Below, piece by piece: positions 8,217 to 16,466 of a DNA stretch of 64,000 nt; the stretch's first letter is position 1, and each line of letters opens with the position of its first letter. Both the position numbers and the translations under genes were made by a program. Below the pieces are notes generated by a model. It saw only the letters and a program-made list of their open reading frames with translations. It was not told the origin of the DNA and ran no database searches. Source of the DNA: an uncultured Chitinophagaceae bacterium (GTDB taxonomy: Bacteria; Bacteroidota; Bacteroidia; Chitinophagales; Chitinophagaceae); contig CALCII010000001.1 in assembly GCA_937907395.1 (NCBI GenBank), positions 56,534 through 120,533 on the forward strand, given 5' to 3'.

Positions 8217-8313
8217 TGTCAGGACGGTTACGTCAGACATCTTTGTTACGATGTCAGGACGTTTTACGTCAGACATCTTTGTTACGATGTCAGGACGCTT
8301 TGCGTCAGACATC
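8215..8313 (+). repeat. Three tandem hairpins after sufT
   Basis: Three copies at 8215-8241, 8250-8277 and 8286-8313, separated by 8 bases (TTTGTTAC or one base less of it). Each reads GATGTCAGGACG...CGTCAGACATC, so the outer GATGTC/GACATC and inner GACG/CGTC pair with a small internal bulge. The loop-closing pair changes from T-A (copy 2) to C-G (copy 3), a compensatory change that supports selection for a stem. Each hairpin is followed by TTT only, so they are poor terminators individually. They may stabilise or attenuate the upstream mRNA. Confidence 0.75.
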
Positions 8314-8382
8314 TTTAAACGAATTAACAATTCAGGTTTTCTGAGCAATCAGTGAAATCTGTGAGAAACAAATAATACAACT

Positions 8383-8934
8383 ATGGCAATGATTTCAATT
8401 GATAGTTTGATGGGCAATCAGGGTCCCAGCTATCCAGAACAGATTGTAGCACCTTACCGTAAAGAACTCGTGGAGATTGGTTTTGAACAAATGATGACGG
8501 TGGAGGAAGTAGAAAAAGTAATCAGCGGTAATCCCGGTAAAGTGATACTAGTGGTGCTCAACAGCGTTTGTGGCTGTAGTGCCAGAGTGAGCCGCCCCGG
8601 TGCCATCCTTAGCTTTTTCAATCATATGGTGCCGGATATAAAAGCAACATTGTTTGCCGGTATGGAGAAAGAAGCGGTAGCGCATTTCCGCTCTAAATAT
8701 CTGAATGGTGTTACACCGTCTTCACCCAATATCCTGGTGATGAAAGACGGACAGGTATTGCTGCATCTGCAACGTCACCAGATTGAAACAACCGATGCCG
8801 GTACCATTGCCGATGCATTGATTAACGTTTACAACGAACAGTGTACACGTAAATCAACAGAAGAAGAACGTACCCATCTGCGGGCTTATTTTCAACAAGT
8901 GTACCAGGTAGATCCGTTAGCAACACAAGAATAA
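8383..8934 (+). CDS. BrxA/BrxB family bacilliredoxin
   Basis: 183 residues, a thioredoxin-fold protein of the YphP/YqiW type. The active-site motif is C63-G-C65 in NSVCGCSARVSRPGA, followed by a cis-Pro region (SSPNILVMKDG). In Firmicutes such proteins remove bacillithiol from oxidised proteins. It is about 40 residues longer than the Bacillus forms, mostly at the ends. Placement between sufT and the Rrf2 regulator suggests a role in thiol redox balance during Fe-S assembly (inference). Confidence 0.85.
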   Translation: MAMISIDSLMGNQGPSYPEQIVAPYRKELVEIGFEQMMTVEEVEKVISGNPGKVILVVLNSVCGCSARVSRPGAILSFFNHMVPDIKATLFAGMEKEAVAHFRSKYLNGVTPSSPNILVMKDGQVLLHLQRHQIETTDAGTIADALINVYNEQCTRKSTEEERTHLRAYFQQVYQVDPLATQE

Positions 8935-8983
8935 ATTCATCTGCAACTGCCTTTGCCTTTATTCACCAGATAAACAAAAACAA

Positions 8984-9463
8984 ATGAAAATTACCGCTAC
9001 AGAAGAATATGGAATCAGAATGCTGATACGCATTGCGTCTGTTGATGCACCTGAGGGATTAAGTATTCCGCAGCTGAGTGAGGCAGAAGGGTTGAGTGAA
9101 CCACATGTGGCAAAAATCTGCCGCACCCTTCGCATGAGCGGTTTCATTAACAGTACTCCCGGAAACAAAGGTGGATATGTGTTAAGCAAACCGGCGAATG
9201 AAATCATCATCAATGATGTGATGAAAGCACTCGGTGGCAGTATGTTTGATCAGCAGTTTTGTGAAGCACATACAGGCCTGGGACGTTTGTGTACGAATTC
9301 TGTTGATTGCAGTACTCGTTCTTTATGGAAAATGATTCAGTTTACGTTGGACAACCTGCTCAATAAATTAACCTTGGCTGATCTGATGGTAAAAGAAAAG
9401 GAAGTAGAACTGAAAATTGAAGAGGTGATAAAGCGTAATATTGAAGCTGCTGTACAATATTGA
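8984..9463 (+). CDS. Rrf2 family transcriptional regulator
   Basis: 159 residues. The N-terminal winged helix (about 1-75) has the Rrf2 pattern MKITATEEYGIRMLIRIA and the wing NKGGYVLSKP. Three cysteines, C93, C103 and C109 (C-X9-C-X5-C), sit where IscR/NsrR-type members ligate an Fe-S cluster, so it probably senses cluster status. IscR itself spaces them X5-X5. As the last gene of the SUF cluster it likely controls the operon, and the inverted repeat at 1929-1954 is the best visible binding site. A role as repressor or activator cannot be read from the sequence. Confidence 0.9.
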   Translation: MKITATEEYGIRMLIRIASVDAPEGLSIPQLSEAEGLSEPHVAKICRTLRMSGFINSTPGNKGGYVLSKPANEIIINDVMKALGGSMFDQQFCEAHTGLGRLCTNSVDCSTRSLWKMIQFTLDNLLNKLTLADLMVKEKEVELKIEEVIKRNIEAAVQY

Positions 9464-9472
9464 ACTTGAAAG

Positions 9473-10834
9473 TTATTTAGCGCTTTCTATAAATCTATTA
9501 ATCGTACGAAGCTCCTCTTTTGCAATTTTAGCAATAATACTTTCGATTTGATCTTCAGTTAGTTTCAAGTGATATGGAGTTTGAATTAATTCTATACTTC
9601 CTTCATAGTGAAAGAGTATTTCATAATAGAATTCTCTAAAAGTTAAAGTTATAGTTGACTTGTAGTTTTTCTCATTATTATTTGAGGTTTTAAACTGACT
9701 ATGTTCAAATGAGAAAATTATCCAAACAGGGATTTTTTTGATTACTTTTTTTGTTAACTCAATGAAAACAGATTTAATATTTTCGTTGTTTGCATCTTTT
9801 TTCCAGCTTGCTCTTTCTTTATAGATAGTTGAAAAAGTAAATGAAAAGAAAAAAGAATTAAATTCACTTAAAGTTTTTTCTAATTTTTCGAAAAGAGGTA
9901 GGATTGAGTTTTTCAAGGTGTTAACATAAACCTCATCTGAAAGTTTAGTATCAATCCTATTAATATTAGATTTAAATTCATTTTTTAGTAAGCTTATCTC
10001 TTTTAAGTAGTCATTTTTTTCTTCAATGCTTTCTCCTTTTATAGCATTTGTAAATATTTGCTGCCATTTTAGAGATAAAATTGTTATGTAGTTAAGGAAT
10101 GAATTTAAATCTCCTGTGTCTGCTTTATTTAATGCTGTTAAATAATTTTTTTTATCTGAGCTCTCAATTACAATCGGAGTGTATCCATTTTTCATTAAAA
10201 AATAATTCATTAGTAGTCTTGAAGTTCTGCCATTACAATCGTCAAACGGATGAATTCTTACAAATTTGTAATGTATTAATGCTGCTAATTGAACAGGATG
10301 TAATTCCTTTACTTCTTCTTCTGTTCTTATCCATTCAAGAAGATCTCCCATTAATGCAGGTGTTTCCTCCACCGATGCATATTGGAATATAGATCCATTC
10401 TCTAATCTAACATTGTTTGGGTATTTTTTATACTGGCCAGGTTCAATTAATCTTCTGGTAGGTTGCTTATCATAAGTTTCAGCTTCTTTATAAAATGGAC
10501 GTACTAATAATATATGATTTATTTCTTTTATAAATTTTTCAGTAAGCCTAAAGTTTGTGTCTAAGGCTGCTTCTTTAATTAATTGAAGTGCTACATCATG
10601 TGCTTTCATTTCTTCAAGTTCTCTCAAAGAATATCCATCGCTACCAATCTTATCAAATATTAAAAGTAATTCTGTGTGTCCGTATGTAAGAGTGCTTCCC
10701 TCTAAATGATTAGAGTTGTAGTTGAATTCGAGTCTAAACTTTTTCCAAAAAGCTCGTTCATTACTTTCTTGGAATGGTTTATAAGATTCCGCTTCCTTTT
10801 TTAAACTGTCTATTTCAAAAAGTATATTTTTCAC
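9473..10834 (-). CDS. Fic family protein with built-in inhibitory motif
   Basis: 453 residues from a GTG start. Fic proteins usually AMPylate target proteins. The catalytic loop is HPFDDCNGRTSR at 195-206 with catalytic H195. An N-terminal inhibitory helix motif S-x-x-x-E-G (S41 to G46, SNHLEG) places it in the class with the inhibitory segment before the Fic core. The C-terminal 200 residues are lysine- and glutamate-rich, with no domain I recognise. Codons are strongly A/T-ending compared with neighbouring genes, which suggests recent acquisition. It converges on the Rrf2 gene with only 9 bases between them and no hairpin. Confidence 0.9.
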   Translation of the reverse strand: MKNILFEIDSLKKEAESYKPFQESNERAFWKKFRLEFNYNSNHLEGSTLTYGHTELLLIFDKIGSDGYSLRELEEMKAHDVALQLIKEAALDTNFRLTEKFIKEINHILLVRPFYKEAETYDKQPTRRLIEPGQYKKYPNNVRLENGSIFQYASVEETPALMGDLLEWIRTEEEVKELHPVQLAALIHYKFVRIHPFDDCNGRTSRLLMNYFLMKNGYTPIVIESSDKKNYLTALNKADTGDLNSFLNYITILSLKWQQIFTNAIKGESIEEKNDYLKEISLLKNEFKSNINRIDTKLSDEVYVNTLKNSILPLFEKLEKTLSEFNSFFFSFTFSTIYKERASWKKDANNENIKSVFIELTKKVIKKIPVWIIFSFEHSQFKTSNNNEKNYKSTITLTFREFYYEILFHYEGSIELIQTPYHLKLTEDQIESIIAKIAKEELRTINRFIESAK

Positions 10835-10870
10835 ATACTAAATATAAACATTCTTTTTTAGTCGCAGATT

Positions 10871-11281
10871 TCATTCATCACTTTCCACGATTGTTCCGTA
10901 ATCCACGAGTAATTCTTCCCCGGCTTCAATATCTCTGATTGCCTCAAAGAATTCCCCTTCATTAACAGAAATCACATTGGGCGTATCGGAATGATTCAGG
11001 TAAAGAGAAACATCCATCACTTTAAATCCGTATTCAGGAATCCAGTAATAGTTATCGTCAAACAAACAATAGGTTTCCACCAAATAGCGGCTGTGTTCGG
11101 GTAAGGAATCAATTTCACTGCGTTCAATTTTCAGGAACTCACCAACACCTTTGGAAAACATATTCCGGCATCCTTTCGGAATGGGCCGAATCGCAAATAC
11201 GCCGTTCCCGTGCAAGGGGGATGGTTTAATTGTTACATACGTTTCGTGGCGGAGTTCGTGGAGCAGTTCTTCTTTGGTCAT
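10871..11281 (-). CDS. SET-domain protein (probable protein lysine methyltransferase)
   Basis: 136 residues, essentially one SET domain. The start KPSPLHGNGVFAIRPIPKG matches the SET N-terminal motif. YLNHSDTPNV (the NHS...PN cofactor motif) and GEELLVDYG at the C-terminus complete the SAM and substrate pocket. SET proteins methylate lysine side chains; the bacterial substrate is unknown here. It follows mtaB after 9 bases in the same direction, so it is probably cotranscribed. Confidence 0.85.
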   Translation of the reverse strand: MTKEELLHELRHETYVTIKPSPLHGNGVFAIRPIPKGCRNMFSKGVGEFLKIERSEIDSLPEHSRYLVETYCLFDDNYYWIPEYGFKVMDVSLYLNHSDTPNVISVNEGEFFEAIRDIEAGEELLVDYGTIVESDE

Positions 11282-11290
11282 AACAGAAAG

Positions 11291-12580
11291 TTACAGTTTC
11301 CAATCCACAATCTGGTTCACCCATTCTTCTTTATACGGTGTGGTTACCTTGATGTAGTTATCAGTATAACCTTCCATCATTTTATTCTTGCTGTGTCCTT
11401 CAAATAAAACAGGACGGGTTTGTCCGGCATGCTGATTGGTGAAGTACTGCATCTTCATATAAGAAAGATTCCGCAGTGTTTTGTTACGGTCGTGACGAAC
11501 ATTTACGGGAACAACGGGTTCAATGGTTAATGCATGCGTATTGTCACGTTCTGAATATGTGAATACGTGCAGGTAGGAAACATCAATCGAATGAAGAAAA
11601 TCAAAGGTCTCTTTAAAATCTTCATCTGTCTCACCGGGAAAGCCCACAATCACATCCACTCCAATACAACAATGCGGCATGAGTGATTTAATATGTTCTA
11701 CTCTTTCTGCATACAGTTCACGTTTGTAACGGCGACGCATCATTCCCAATATCTTATTGCTTCCGCTTTGTAACGGAATATGAAAATGCGGCATGAATTT
11801 TTTACTGCGGCTTACAAACTCAATGATTTCATTGGTGAGAAGGTTAGGCTCAATCGATGAAATCCGGAAACGGTCGATGCCTTCCACTTTATCAAGTTCC
11901 TGAATCAGGTCAAAGAAGTTTTCTTCCCGTTGAAAAATAGAGAGGGGACCATTACCGTCCGTTCCTTTTCCAAAATCGCCAAGGTTCACTCCTGTGAGCA
12001 CCACTTCTTTACTTCCTCTTTGTGCAATCTCTTCTGCATTGCGAATCACACTGGCTATGCTATCACTTCTGCTTTTACCACGTGCCTGTGGAATGGTGCA
12101 AAAGGAACAGGTATAATCACAACCATCCTGTACTTTTAAAAAGGTACGGGTACGATCATTGATGGAATAAGAAGCATTGAATCCGGTAACATCATCAATA
12201 TCACAACTGCTGATCTTAGTGCTGTCGCCTTTACTTAACTCTTTAATGTGCTCAGCAATGTTGAATTTTTCCGCAGCACCCAACACCAGATCCACACCCG
12301 GAATCTCTGCAATTTCTTTTGGCTTCAGTTGGGCATAGCAACCGGTAATCACCACCAGGCTTTCCGGTGCTTTCCGTTGAATGCGGCGAACGAGCTGACG
12401 GCATTCTTTATCGGCATTATCCGTTACGGAACAGGTGTTGATGACATACACATCGGCCTGGTCGTCAAACTCTTTTTTCTCAAAACCTTCATCTTCCATC
12501 AGTCGGCTGATGGTGGAGGTTTCGGAGTAATTGAGTTTACAGCCGAGGGTGTGAAAGGCTACTGATTTTGCTTTTGTCAT
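11291..12580 (-). CDS. mtaB: MtaB, tRNA t6A37 methylthiotransferase
   Basis: About 429 residues from the ATG at 12580. This radical SAM enzyme converts t6A37 to ms2t6A37 in ANN-decoding tRNAs. The UPF0004 domain carries C14 (HTLGCKLNYSET, diagnostic for MtaB rather than MiaB), C50 and C81 for one cluster. The radical SAM triad is C154, C158 and C161 in GCDYTCSFC. A C-terminal TRAM-like segment follows. An in-frame upstream ATG at 12628 would add 16 residues, but a TATCTTTG promoter box lies between, so the internal start is preferred. That box ends 7 bases before the ATG, giving almost no leader. Confidence 0.94.
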   Translation of the reverse strand: MTKAKSVAFHTLGCKLNYSETSTISRLMEDEGFEKKEFDDQADVYVINTCSVTDNADKECRQLVRRIQRKAPESLVVITGCYAQLKPKEIAEIPGVDLVLGAAEKFNIAEHIKELSKGDSTKISSCDIDDVTGFNASYSINDRTRTFLKVQDGCDYTCSFCTIPQARGKSRSDSIASVIRNAEEIAQRGSKEVVLTGVNLGDFGKGTDGNGPLSIFQREENFFDLIQELDKVEGIDRFRISSIEPNLLTNEIIEFVSRSKKFMPHFHIPLQSGSNKILGMMRRRYKRELYAERVEHIKSLMPHCCIGVDVIVGFPGETDEDFKETFDFLHSIDVSYLHVFTYSERDNTHALTIEPVVPVNVRHDRNKTLRNLSYMKMQYFTNQHAGQTRPVLFEGHSKNKMMEGYTDNYIKVTTPYKEEWVNQIVDWKL

Positions 12581-12587
12581 CGGGGCG

Positions 12588-12595
12588 CAAAGATA
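12588..12595 (-). promoter_or_regulatory. mtaB -7 element
   Basis: TATCTTTG on the minus strand, a perfect TAnnTTTG match, 7 bases before the mtaB ATG. No clear -33 TTTG at 19-21 bases. It implies a nearly leaderless mRNA. Confidence 0.6.
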
Positions 12596-12689
12596 CAGTT
12601 TTAGGAAAACATGCACAGGACGAAACACTGATCCCGTAAGCTTTGTGGAAGGTTTCGGCAGTGAACGCTAAAAATCTTTATACTTGCGC

Positions 12690-13148
12690 ATGAATCTGAA
12701 AAAAGCGCTTCCTTTTTTATTCCTTGCGGTATTGCTGGCAGGCGCTGTTCTGATACGGCAATGCAAGGCTAACCGGCAATTATCTGATAACGATAAGCAG
12801 AAAAAAGTTCAACAGGATCAACCGGATCAGCCCACGAATCCACAAACGGGCGACCTGGATGTATTCCGGAATCCGGATGCCGATTATTATTTTACCAAAC
12901 ATGCACGTTGCCGTATGAAATGCCGGCACATTACGCAGGAAGAAGTAAAGGAAATTGTGCAACAGGCGAATGTAAATTATAAGAAAAGCGAACTGGATGC
13001 AGAACAGGGGCCAAAGTACGCATTGGAAGGAGTAACCAGTGGAGATAAACAACGTGTGCGCATCATCGTTGCACCAAAGAAAAGACATCTTACCATTGTA
13101 ACGGTTATTGATCTGGAAGAAGATTGGGGATGCCCCAGTTGTAAATAA
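12690..13148 (+). CDS. DUF4258 protein with N-terminal membrane anchor
   Basis: 152 residues from ATG 12690. A hydrophobic segment at about residues 5-23 (LPFLFLAVLLAGAVLI) is followed by a polar Gln/Asp/Pro linker and then a DUF4258 domain from about residue 70 (YYFTKHARCRMKCRHITQEEV). DUF4258 is a small domain of unknown role, related by some to toxin-like RelE folds, but no partner antitoxin is seen. C-terminal cysteines in WGCPSCK form a CxxC pair. A TATACTTG box abuts the start codon, suggesting a very short leader. Confidence 0.8.
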   Translation: MNLKKALPFLFLAVLLAGAVLIRQCKANRQLSDNDKQKKVQQDQPDQPTNPQTGDLDVFRNPDADYYFTKHARCRMKCRHITQEEVKEIVQQANVNYKKSELDAEQGPKYALEGVTSGDKQRVRIIVAPKKRHLTIVTVIDLEEDWGCPSCK

Positions 13149-13169
13149 TTTCAACACGAACCAGAAAAA

Positions 13170-13943
13170 ATGAAAGTAGTAGTAAAGCCATTTCAGCTGA
13201 TTTATGCATTGTATGCAATAATTATATTTCTGCTGATCATGATATTGGTTTCTCCATTTGTATTTATTGCCTCTATGTTTGGAAGAATCAAAGGAGGCAA
13301 TATGGTGATGAAACTGGTAACAGCCTGGGCTGATCTCTGGTTGTTTCTCATAGGTATGTGGCATGAACGGGTAGCGGAACAGGAGCCACGCAAACATCAA
13401 TCATATATTTATGTAGCCAATCATAATTCTTACATGGATATACCGCAAATACTGAAAGCGGTACGTGGTCCGTTGCGGGTGTTGGGAAAAGCAGAAATGA
13501 CAAAAGTGCCTTTGTTTGGAATGATTTATGGGGCCGCAGTGGTGCCGGTAATGAGGGGCAGTGCCGAACATCGGGCAAAGAGCCTGATGACATTGAGATC
13601 GGTGCTGAAAAAAGAAATTTCCATTTTCATCATGCCCGAAGGAACTTTTAATATGGGTACGGAGCCATTAATAAAGTTCTATGATGGGGCATTTAAACTT
13701 GCTATTGAAACACAAACGCCCATCAAACCTTTATTGTTTCTCGATGCAGTTGATCGTATGCACTGGCGTAGCATATTTGCATTTACACCCGGCAGGCTGC
13801 GCACTGTTTACCTCGAAGAAGTGTCGCCGGAGGGGTATACAACGAACCAGGTGGAAGAATTGAAACAGAAAGTGTATGAACTCATGGAGAAAAAACTCAT
13901 AGAGTACAAAGCACCATGGATAGCTGCTGCTCATAACTTGTAG
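13170..13943 (+). CDS. PlsC-like 1-acyl-glycerol-3-phosphate acyltransferase
   Basis: 257 residues. An N-terminal hydrophobic segment (about 10-35) anchors it to the inner membrane. The acyltransferase motif HNSYMD (HX4D) is at about 86-91, the glycerol-phosphate motif MPEGTFN at about 155-161, and KPLLFLD follows. It likely transfers an acyl chain to lysophosphatidic acid in phospholipid synthesis. It begins 21 bases after the DUF4258 gene, so the two are probably cotranscribed. Confidence 0.88.
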   Translation: MKVVVKPFQLIYALYAIIIFLLIMILVSPFVFIASMFGRIKGGNMVMKLVTAWADLWLFLIGMWHERVAEQEPRKHQSYIYVANHNSYMDIPQILKAVRGPLRVLGKAEMTKVPLFGMIYGAAVVPVMRGSAEHRAKSLMTLRSVLKKEISIFIMPEGTFNMGTEPLIKFYDGAFKLAIETQTPIKPLLFLDAVDRMHWRSIFAFTPGRLRTVYLEEVSPEGYTTNQVEELKQKVYELMEKKLIEYKAPWIAAAHNL

Positions 13944-14023
13944 GTCTGTTTATAATTGCCTACTTTTTCAAGCTGTGACCTATTTAACCTATAACTTTAA
14001 CACTCACAACTCTTGACTTTTTC

Positions 14024-16462
14024 ATGTTTGCAGACGTTATCATACCACTTGCACTACCACGTACTTACACATGGCAAATACCCGATCGTTTGATTGAGGA
14101 TGTGAAAGTAGGTGTTCGTGTGGAAGTGGAGCTTCGTAACAAGCGTTACGCAGGCGTGGTAAAACGTGTGCATGATGAAAAGCCTCCTTCGTTTGATCCC
14201 AAAGGCATTCTGAATGTATTGGATATTGAACCAATCATTTTTGAAAAGCAACTGAAATTGTGGGAGTGGATTGCCAACTACTATATGTGTAGTGAAGGAG
14301 AAGTGATGGCGGCTGCCTTACCTGCCCATTTTAAGCTGAGTAGCGAAACCATTCTGTTGTTCAATGAAGAGATTGGTGAAGATTTTACCATGCTCGATCA
14401 CGATGAATATCTCGTTGCCGAAGCATTACTCATTCGCAAGGAACTGAAGTTGCCCGAAGTACAACAGATACTGGATACATCGCATGTGTACCCCGTGGTG
14501 AAACGGTTAATTGAAAAGCGTGTATGTTTTGTGTGGGAATCATTGAAAGAAACCTACTCGCCTAAAAAAGAAACCTTTGTTATTCTCAATCCGAAATATG
14601 ATAATGAAGATGCGCTGAGCGAATTACTCAACAACTGGAGCCGGGCACCCAAGCAAATGGAATTACTGCTCAGCTATCTCCACTTTATGAAAACAGAAGG
14701 AGAAGTGGCAAAGCCTGCACTGCTGAAGAAAAGTGGTGCAACAGATGCGCAGTTGAAAGGCCTGGTGGAAAAAGATATTTTGTTTCTGGAAAAACGTTCG
14801 GTGGATCGTTTGCAAAATCTTCCACGAAACGTGCATATAGATTTTGAATTAACACCGGCGCAGCAAACAGCATTGGAAGAGATACATGATCGGTTTCAGG
14901 AAAAGCATGTTTGCTTGTTACATGGTGTTACCGGCAGTGGCAAAACGCAACTCTACATCAAACTGATAGAAGAGTATATCCGGAAGGGGAAACAAGTGTT
15001 ATACCTGTTGCCCGAAATTGCACTAACGGCGCAGATCATACGCCGTTTGCAAAAACATTTCGGAGGCTACATTGGTATCTATCACAGTAAGTTTAACCAG
15101 AATGAACGGATTGAAATCTGGAATAAAATCAAGTCCGGCGAACTGAAGGTGGTACTGGGCGCCCGCAGTTCCCTGTTTCTTCCGTTTGCCGACCTGGGAT
15201 TGGTGGTTTGTGATGAAGAACATGATCCCAGCTACAAACAACAGCAACCGGCACCACGCTACAATGCAAGGGACTCAGCTGTTTACTACGCCACGCTATT
15301 CAACGCAAATGTTTTATTAGGAAGCGGTACGCCTGGTGTGGAAACCTATTTCAATACACAAACAGGCAAGTATGGTTTAGTGGAACTGGCAGAGCGATAC
15401 GGTGAAGGTGAATTGCCGCAGATTGAACTGGTGGATACCAAACCCTTGTTTAAGCAGAAGAAAGAAAAAATAATGATCACGCCTGCTTTGCAGGAAGCCA
15501 TTGAACAGTCATTACAGCAAAACAAACAGGTGATCCTGTTTCAGAACAGAAGAGGCTATACACCACACCAGGTTTGTAAAGCCTGTGGATGGATACCCCA
15601 TTGCCGTTATTGTGATGTGAGTTTAACCTATCATAAATTCCGGAATAAATTGTTGTGTCACTATTGTGGAACAGTGTATCCAACGGCAGTGATTTGTGAA
15701 GCCTGCGGCAGCCATGATTTTATGCAATTAAATTTCGGAACAGAAAAAGTGGAAGAACAACTGCAGGAACTATTTCCACAGGCGAAAGTGGCACGGATGG
15801 ATTATGATACGGTGAGCGGTAAAACAGCACATGACCAATTGATCCAACAATTTGAGCAGCATCGTATTGATATATTGGTGGGAACACAAATGGTGGTGAA
15901 AGGATTGGATTTTGAACATGTGAACCTGGTTGGAATATTAGATGCCGATAGTATTTTAAGTTTTGCCGATTTCCGGGTGAATGAACGGGGCTTTCAATTG
16001 ATGGAACAGGTGAGTGGGCGTGCCGGAAGAAAGGATGCACATGGAAAAGTATTGGTGCAGGTGGCCAATACCAATCATCCGGTATTGCAGTATGTGAAAG
16101 CACATCATTACAAAGGTTTCTTTGATGAAGAGATCAAAGCACGCCACCAGTTTGGCTATCCGCCTTTTACAAGATTGATTCAATTAACCTTTAAACATAA
16201 ATTCAAAGAAGTGGTGCAGGCGGCATCAGAAATGTTTGCCAGCAATCTCAAACTTCATTTTGAAAAGTACATGGTTGGTCCGGCAGAGCCTGTGGTGAAC
16301 CGTGTAAGAAATCAATACTTAATGGAATTGGTGTTGAAGCTTCCCAAGGATGCAAAACTTATTCAGCTCTGTAAGGAAACCCTGCAGGCGCAGGAAGCAC
16401 ACATGCACAATCGTGCTTCGTTTAAGAGTGTGACGCTGGTGGTGGATGTGGATGCGATCTGA
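14024..16462 (+). CDS. priA: PriA, primosomal replication restart helicase
   Basis: 812 residues. PriA recognises stalled forks and reloads the replisome. The order is an N-terminal 3'-DNA-binding domain (PLALPRTYTWQIP), Walker A GVTGSGKT at about 300, the DEEHD box at about 396, a zinc domain at roughly 515-565 with eight cysteines in CxxC pairs (CKACGW, CRYC, CHYC, CEAC), then helicase motifs GTQMVVKGLDF and QVSGRAGR. Complete, with no lesions seen. The gene ends 4 bases before the stop of the convergent glycoside hydrolase gene. Confidence 0.96.
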   Translation: MFADVIIPLALPRTYTWQIPDRLIEDVKVGVRVEVELRNKRYAGVVKRVHDEKPPSFDPKGILNVLDIEPIIFEKQLKLWEWIANYYMCSEGEVMAAALPAHFKLSSETILLFNEEIGEDFTMLDHDEYLVAEALLIRKELKLPEVQQILDTSHVYPVVKRLIEKRVCFVWESLKETYSPKKETFVILNPKYDNEDALSELLNNWSRAPKQMELLLSYLHFMKTEGEVAKPALLKKSGATDAQLKGLVEKDILFLEKRSVDRLQNLPRNVHIDFELTPAQQTALEEIHDRFQEKHVCLLHGVTGSGKTQLYIKLIEEYIRKGKQVLYLLPEIALTAQIIRRLQKHFGGYIGIYHSKFNQNERIEIWNKIKSGELKVVLGARSSLFLPFADLGLVVCDEEHDPSYKQQQPAPRYNARDSAVYYATLFNANVLLGSGTPGVETYFNTQTGKYGLVELAERYGEGELPQIELVDTKPLFKQKKEKIMITPALQEAIEQSLQQNKQVILFQNRRGYTPHQVCKACGWIPHCRYCDVSLTYHKFRNKLLCHYCGTVYPTAVICEACGSHDFMQLNFGTEKVEEQLQELFPQAKVARMDYDTVSGKTAHDQLIQQFEQHRIDILVGTQMVVKGLDFEHVNLVGILDADSILSFADFRVNERGFQLMEQVSGRAGRKDAHGKVLVQVANTNHPVLQYVKAHHYKGFFDEEIKARHQFGYPPFTRLIQLTFKHKFKEVVQAASEMFASNLKLHFEKYMVGPAEPVVNRVRNQYLMELVLKLPKDAKLIQLCKETLQAQEAHMHNRASFKSVTLVVDVDAI

Positions 16463-16466
16463 AAAA

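Noticed and set aside
8215..8313. A CRISPR array
   Set aside because: Only three units, each itself a hairpin, with constant 8-base spacers and no cas genes nearby.
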